This document shows, piece after piece, positions 60,277 through 64,000 of a stretch of 64,000 bases of DNA. The notes beneath the pieces were generated by a model. It saw only the letters and a list, made by a program, of their open reading frames with translations, did not search any database and had not been told where the DNA came from. Made by a program: the position numbers and the translations under genes. Within the stretch, counting starts at the first letter, position 1. The number at the start of each line of letters is the position of its first letter. This stretch comes from Halosolutus gelatinilyticus (GTDB taxonomy: Archaea > Halobacteriota > Halobacteria > Halobacteriales > Natrialbaceae). The stretch is taken from positions 2,728,001 to 2,792,000 of the forward strand of contig NZ_CP095491.1 in the NCBI RefSeq assembly GCF_023028105.1, read 5' to 3'.

Positions 60277-61707
60277 TTATCCGAGGCTCCCTTCCATCTC
60301 GAGTTCGATGAGACGGTTGAGTTCGACCGCGTACTCGATCGGCAGTTCCTCCGTGATCGGCTCGATGAAGCCGGCGACGATCATCTTCTTGGCGTCGTCG
60401 TCGTCCAGACCGCGGCTCTGGAGGTAGAAGATGTCCTCGTCGCCGATCTTGCCGACCGTCGCCTCGTGAGCGACGTCGACCTTCGACTCCTCGATCTCCA
60501 TGTACGGCATGGTGTCCGAGGTGGACTCGTTGTCGAACATCAGCGCGTCGCACTCCACCGCAGTGGAGGAGTTCTCGGCGCCGTCGGCGATGTGGACGAG
60601 ACCGCGGTAGTTGGTGCGGCCGCCGTCCTTGGAGATCGACTTGGACTCGATGGTCGACTTCGTGTTCGGCGCGTTGTGGTAGACCTTCGCACCGGTGTCG
60701 ATGTTCTGGCCCTTGCCGGCGAAGGCGATCGTGATGTGGGTGTCGGTCGCGCCGCGCCCCTTGAGGATCGAGCACGGGTAGAGCATGGTGGCCTTCGAGC
60801 CCATGCTGCCGGAGACCCACTCCATCGTGCCGTTCTCCTCGACGATGGCGCGCTTGGTGTTGAGGTTGAAGGTGTTCTTCGACCAGTTCTGGACGGTCGA
60901 GTACTGGACGTGGGCGTCCTCCTTGACGAAGACCTCAACGCCGCCGGAGTGGAGGTTGTGGGTGCCGTACTTGGGCGCGGAACAGCCCTCGATGTAGTGG
61001 ACCTCGCTGCCGGGTTCGGCGATGATGAGCGTGTGCTCGAACTGGCCCATCCCCTCGGAGTTCATGCGGAAGTACGCCTGGACGGGCATCTCGACCGTGA
61101 CGTCCTCGGGGACGTAGACGAAGCTCCCGCCGGACCAGACGGCGCCGTGTAGCGCTGCGAACTTGTTGTCGCTCGGCGGCACGCAGGTCGTCATGAAGTA
61201 CTCCTTGACGAGTTCGGGATGCTCCCGAACGGCCTCGTCCATGTTGCAGAAGATGACGCCCTTTTCCTCCCACTGCTCCTGCATGTTCTGATAGACGATC
61301 TCGGACTCGTACTGGGCACCCACGCCGGAGAGGGCGTTCTTCTCCGCTTCCGGGATGCCGAGCTTGTCGAAGGTGTCCTTGATCTCGTCGGGCAGTTCCG
61401 TCCAGTCGTCGACGCCTTCGCGCTTGTCGACGTCCGGCCGGATGTACGGGACGATCTCTTGGACGTCCAGTTCGGACAGGTCCGGCTGCCCGGGCCAGTC
61501 CGTCGGCATCGGCATGTTCTGGTACTGCTTGAGCGCGCGGAGGCGCCGCTCGAGCATCCAGTCGGGCTCGTCCTTGTCCTCGGAGATCATCCGGATGATC
61601 TCCTCGGTCAGCCCCTTGTCGGATTTTACCGCGGCGTTCTGTTCCTTCTTGAACTCGAACCGCGCTTCGGTGTCGGTTTCTTTGAGGTGATCTTGTTCGG
61701 AACTCAT
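60277..61707 (-). CDS. sufB: Fe-S assembly scaffold SufB
   Basis: The 476-aa protein has the SufB marks: EIIRMISEDKDEPDWMLERR near residue 35, VPPSDNKFAALHGAVWSGGS, YIEGCSAPKYGTHNLHSGGV with the conserved Cys, and SHEATVGKIG-type VAHEATVGKIGDEDIFYLQS at the C-terminus. It is the scaffold on which the cluster is built. No sufS/sufE or sufU gene is adjacent, so the sulfur donor is encoded elsewhere. Confidence 0.96.
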   Translation of the reverse strand: MSSEQDHLKETDTEARFEFKKEQNAAVKSDKGLTEEIIRMISEDKDEPDWMLERRLRALKQYQNMPMPTDWPGQPDLSELDVQEIVPYIRPDVDKREGVDDWTELPDEIKDTFDKLGIPEAEKNALSGVGAQYESEIVYQNMQEQWEEKGVIFCNMDEAVREHPELVKEYFMTTCVPPSDNKFAALHGAVWSGGSFVYVPEDVTVEMPVQAYFRMNSEGMGQFEHTLIIAEPGSEVHYIEGCSAPKYGTHNLHSGGVEVFVKEDAHVQYSTVQNWSKNTFNLNTKRAIVEENGTMEWVSGSMGSKATMLYPCSILKGRGATDTHITIAFAGKGQNIDTGAKVYHNAPNTKSTIESKSISKDGGRTNYRGLVHIADGAENSSTAVECDALMFDNESTSDTMPYMEIEESKVDVAHEATVGKIGDEDIFYLQSRGLDDDDAKKMIVAGFIEPITEELPIEYAVELNRLIELEMEGSLG

Positions 61708-61768
61708 AATTTGATTGTGTATATGGTTACGGCTGCAGGGTTATTACCGTTGTTCTAGCCGAATTCGG

Positions 61769-62674
61769 TTACGCAGCGCCGTAGACCTCGTCGCGGACCC
61801 AGTCGTACCCCTTGTCCTCGAGTTCTTCCGCCAGCGAGGCGTCGCCGCTCTTGACGACCTGACCGTCGAGCATGATGTGGACGTGGTCCGGCTCGACGTA
61901 GTCGAGGATGCGCTGGTAGTGGGTGATCTGGAGGATGCCGGTGCCGACGTTGTCGCGCAGCGCGTTGATCCCGTTCGAGACGTCCTGCAGGCGATCGATG
62001 TCGAGCCCGGAGTCGATCTCGTCGAGCACGGCGATCGACGGCTCGAGGATGGCGGCCTGCAGCACTTCGTTCTGTTTCTTTTCGCCGCCGGAGAAGCCAG
62101 CGTTGAGGTACCGCTGGGCGAACTTTTCGTCCATGTCCAGCTGTTCCATCTTCTCCTGGAGGAGCTGCTGGAACTCGGCGACGCCGACCTCGCCGTCGTC
62201 GGCGGGGCCTTCCATCGGCGAGGTCTCGTAGCCCTCGTCTCCCTCCGCTTCTTCGCCCTCGTCTTCCTCGAAGAGCTCCTCGCGCTCTTCGATCTTGGCG
62301 TTCAGTGCCGTGCGGAGGAAGTTCGTCATCGTGACGCCCTCGATCTCGGCCGGGTACTGGAAGCCGAGGAAGACGCCGAGCGCGGCACGCTCGTTGGGTT
62401 CGAGGTCGAGCAGGTCCCAGGTGCGCTGGTCCTCGTCGATCTCGACCTCGTCGCCGAACTCGTCGTCGTCGAGGTGGAGCAGCACCTCGCCCTCGGTGAC
62501 CTCGTAGGCCGGGTGGCCGGCGATGACCTTCGCGGTCGTCGACTTCCCGGAGCCGTTGGGCCCCATCAGGGCGTGGATCTCGCCCGACTCGACCTCGAGA
62601 TCGACGCCCTCGAGGATCTTCTCGTCGCCCTCCGCCACTTCCGCGTGCAGGTTGCGTAGTTCGAGACGTGCCAT
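61769..62674 (-). CDS. sufC: Fe-S assembly ATPase SufC
   Basis: The 301-aa ABC-type ATPase has Walker A GPNGSGKST (residues 38-46), the signature FSGGEKKQNEVLQ and Walker B SIAVLDEIDSGLD. Compared with bacterial SufC (about 250 aa) there are extra acidic residues, mainly a stretch near 135-165 (LFEEDEGEEAEGDEGYETS) before the helical domain. The ATG at 62674 is the usual start; 11 further codons upstream are not. First gene of the operon; 61 bases separate it from sufB. Confidence 0.96.
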   Translation of the reverse strand: MARLELRNLHAEVAEGDEKILEGVDLEVESGEIHALMGPNGSGKSTTAKVIAGHPAYEVTEGEVLLHLDDDEFGDEVEIDEDQRTWDLLDLEPNERAALGVFLGFQYPAEIEGVTMTNFLRTALNAKIEEREELFEEDEGEEAEGDEGYETSPMEGPADDGEVGVAEFQQLLQEKMEQLDMDEKFAQRYLNAGFSGGEKKQNEVLQAAILEPSIAVLDEIDSGLDIDRLQDVSNGINALRDNVGTGILQITHYQRILDYVEPDHVHIMLDGQVVKSGDASLAEELEDKGYDWVRDEVYGAA

Positions 62675-63008
62675 AGTACTCTGTCGTGTGAAGGGTGGGG
62701 CGTTCACCTCATAACGATTTCGTCTTCGACCGGATCGATTCTCAGTTCGAAAAGAAAACTTCCGACATCGAAAATTCTATCATCTCCGACGGGAGACGCG
62801 GTGACCGGATGGGGGATTCGCTGACGGCCGTCGGTACGCCGGTGGTCTTCCAGTTGACACTTAGCGATCGCTCGAACGGTGACCTGTTCGGAGGTGTATT
62901 AATACGTCTACGGCCCCAATACTAGGCCATCTGGATGGGCATAACCAGCTGTATTGTCATGTCGGAACTAGAATACTCGCCGACGTATCCAACTCGCATC
63001 ACACAATA
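62675..63008. other. 334-base divergent promoter region between sufC and the 7TM sensor gene
   Basis: No coding frame of merit. AT-rich blocks at 62764-62782 (for sufC, minus strand) and at 62896-62906 (TATTAATACG) are candidate TATA elements. I see no strong inverted repeat that would mark a DtxR-type site. Confidence 0.4.
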
Positions 63009-64000
63009 ATGGAGTGGCTATTCATCTTTCTGGGCATTCTCGTCCTCTCGTCGTTCATCTCATTTGGGCTCAGCTACGTCGTGTATCGCAACCGCGACAA
63101 GGAAGGTGCACTACCCCTGATCGGCGTTCTCCTCGGATCCGGAATCTGGACCGGATCGGATGCGGCGATCCTGGCGAGCAACGACCCGTCGACTATGTTG
63201 CGATTACACGCCGTCGGGTTCGTCGGCTCGTCGCTGCTCGTCTTCTCGATTTTCCTCTTCTCGCTCTTGTACACGAACCGGGGGCGGTACCTGACCCGGC
63301 GAACCGTCGCGGCGTTGGCGCTTCCGTTCGTCGTCGTGTTGATATTGGTCTTTACCGATCTGTCGATGGGTCACGGGCTCGTGATCGGGGACTACCGCGT
63401 GGTCTCGGCCGGCGACTTCCTCGTGATAGATCCGACGTGGGGACCGGCGTTCACGATCAACGTCCTCTACTCGTACGCGCTGGTCGTGAGCGCGCTACTC
63501 CTGTACGTGCTCGAGTTCGCTCGCGCGGAGCCGGGGAACCCGCACCGACGACAGTTGATTCTGCTCGCGCTCGCGGTCGGCATCCCCTCGATAGCCAGCG
63601 CGGTGTACATCACTACCGAGCCGCTCGTCGATCCGACGGGGGTTGCACTCGCCATCACCGGAATCCTGTTTTACGCGTTGCTCTTCCGGTTCGAGCTGCT
63701 CAACCTGGTCCCGATCGCCCGCAGCACCGCCATCAAAGAGCTCGAGCACGGCTTCATGGTCCTCGACACCAATGGCCGGATCGTCGACGTGAACAAGTCG
63801 ATGGCGGCGATGAGCGAGTCTTCTCGCGCGGTGCTCGTCGGCTCTCGCGTCGAGGATGCCTACGACGAGCACCCGGAGTTCGTCGAGATGATCGAGGACG
63901 ACGTCGAGACGAATCGGGACTTCTCGGTTCAGTACGACGACGAGCTTCGTCACTTCAACGTCGACGTCTCGAAGGTGCACGCCGCCAACGGGAGGTTCGT
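63009..64000 (+). CDS. 7TM-plus-PAS sensor protein, N-terminal part (cut by the window)
   Basis: The frame from the ATG at 63009 runs open to the edge (330 codons). It reads MEWLFIFLGILVLSSFISFG and shows seven hydrophobic helices to about residue 230 in the pattern of the histidine-kinase N-terminal 7TM domain (helix ends RYLTRRTVAALALPFVVVL and AGDFLVIDPTWGPAF), followed by a PAS domain beginning AIKELEHGFMVLDTNGRIVD. A histidine kinase or GGDEF-free regulator domain presumably follows outside. The family is common in haloarchaea, ligand unknown. Confidence 0.88.
   Translation, partial: MEWLFIFLGILVLSSFISFGLSYVVYRNRDKEGALPLIGVLLGSGIWTGSDAAILASNDPSTMLRLHAVGFVGSSLLVFSIFLFSLLYTNRGRYLTRRTVAALALPFVVVLILVFTDLSMGHGLVIGDYRVVSAGDFLVIDPTWGPAFTINVLYSYALVVSALLLYVLEFARAEPGNPHRRQLILLALAVGIPSIASAVYITTEPLVDPTGVALAITGILFYALLFRFELLNLVPIARSTAIKELEHGFMVLDTNGRIVDVNKSMAAMSESSRAVLVGSRVEDAYDEHPEFVEMIEDDVETNRDFSVQYDDELRHFNVDVSKVHAANGRF

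Overview
The window is chromosomal DNA from a haloarchaeon, probably of the order Natrialbales. The evidence is the GC-rich, acidic-residue-rich proteome (long D/E stretches, few lysines), the very frequent GATCG word, archaeal versions of the ribosomal proteins S15 and S3Ae, a KEOPS Pcc1 subunit, a Tat-type halocyanin lipoprotein and haloarchaeal SufBCD. The order-level placement is inference from style, not from a database match.

Layout. 1-6.1 kb (mostly minus strand): the alpha subunit of a 2-oxoacid:ferredoxin oxidoreductase (beta starts at the left edge), a degenerate lipoyl/OsmC fusion, a membrane protein, an HtpX-like M48 protease and chorismate synthase. 6.3-22.8 kb: a 1288-aa multi-PAS histidine kinase, an alkaline-phosphatase-superfamily enzyme, EPSP synthase, an M24 peptidase, a glutaredoxin-like protein, a flavoprotein, a rhomboid protease, prephenate dehydrogenase, a methyltransferase, SurE, a SelW-like protein and a small winged-helix protein. 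AroC, AroA and TyrA are three steps of aromatic amino acid synthesis, but they are not one operon. 23.2-29.8 kb: a tightly coupled three-gene operon that looks like a split AddAB/RecBCD-type helicase-nuclease. It has a helicase-like subunit without a Walker A, a four-cysteine nuclease-fold subunit without the catalytic lysine, and one fully equipped helicase-nuclease.

30.1-43.05 kb is a mosaic genomic island of lower GC, bounded on the left by a truncated GNAT acetyltransferase gene and on the right by tRNA-Ala(GGC). It carries a NucS-like nuclease with a RAMA-like C-terminus, small zinc-ribbon and AbrB-like proteins, a DUF389 membrane protein, a decayed virus- or plasmid-like block (34.2-36.6 kb: frameshifted and truncated integrase plus three frameshifted structural-looking genes), a K+ module (RCK channel and a KhtTU-like antiporter pair) and, beside the tRNA, a run of overlapping micro-genes for zinc-binding proteins ending in a SWIM protein and an RHH-like protein.

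43.2-64 kb returns to ordinary chromosome: a MacB/LolCDE-like ABC exporter, an acyl-CoA ligase, the conserved S15 / RecJ-like / Pcc1 / S3Ae cluster, a halocyanin, a CDP-alcohol phosphatidyltransferase, a HEAT-repeat protein, a secreted phospholipase-D-like protein, then an iron-themed stretch (DtxR-type regulator, ferritin-like protein, an RHH plus winged-helix protein, sufCBD). The right edge cuts a 7TM-PAS sensor. Two related non-coding repeats (20749-20867 and 48570-48857) share terminal inverted repeats and a 26-bp core. The second contains a row of perfect hairpins enclosed by a long-range inverted repeat and is the most unusual non-coding structure here.
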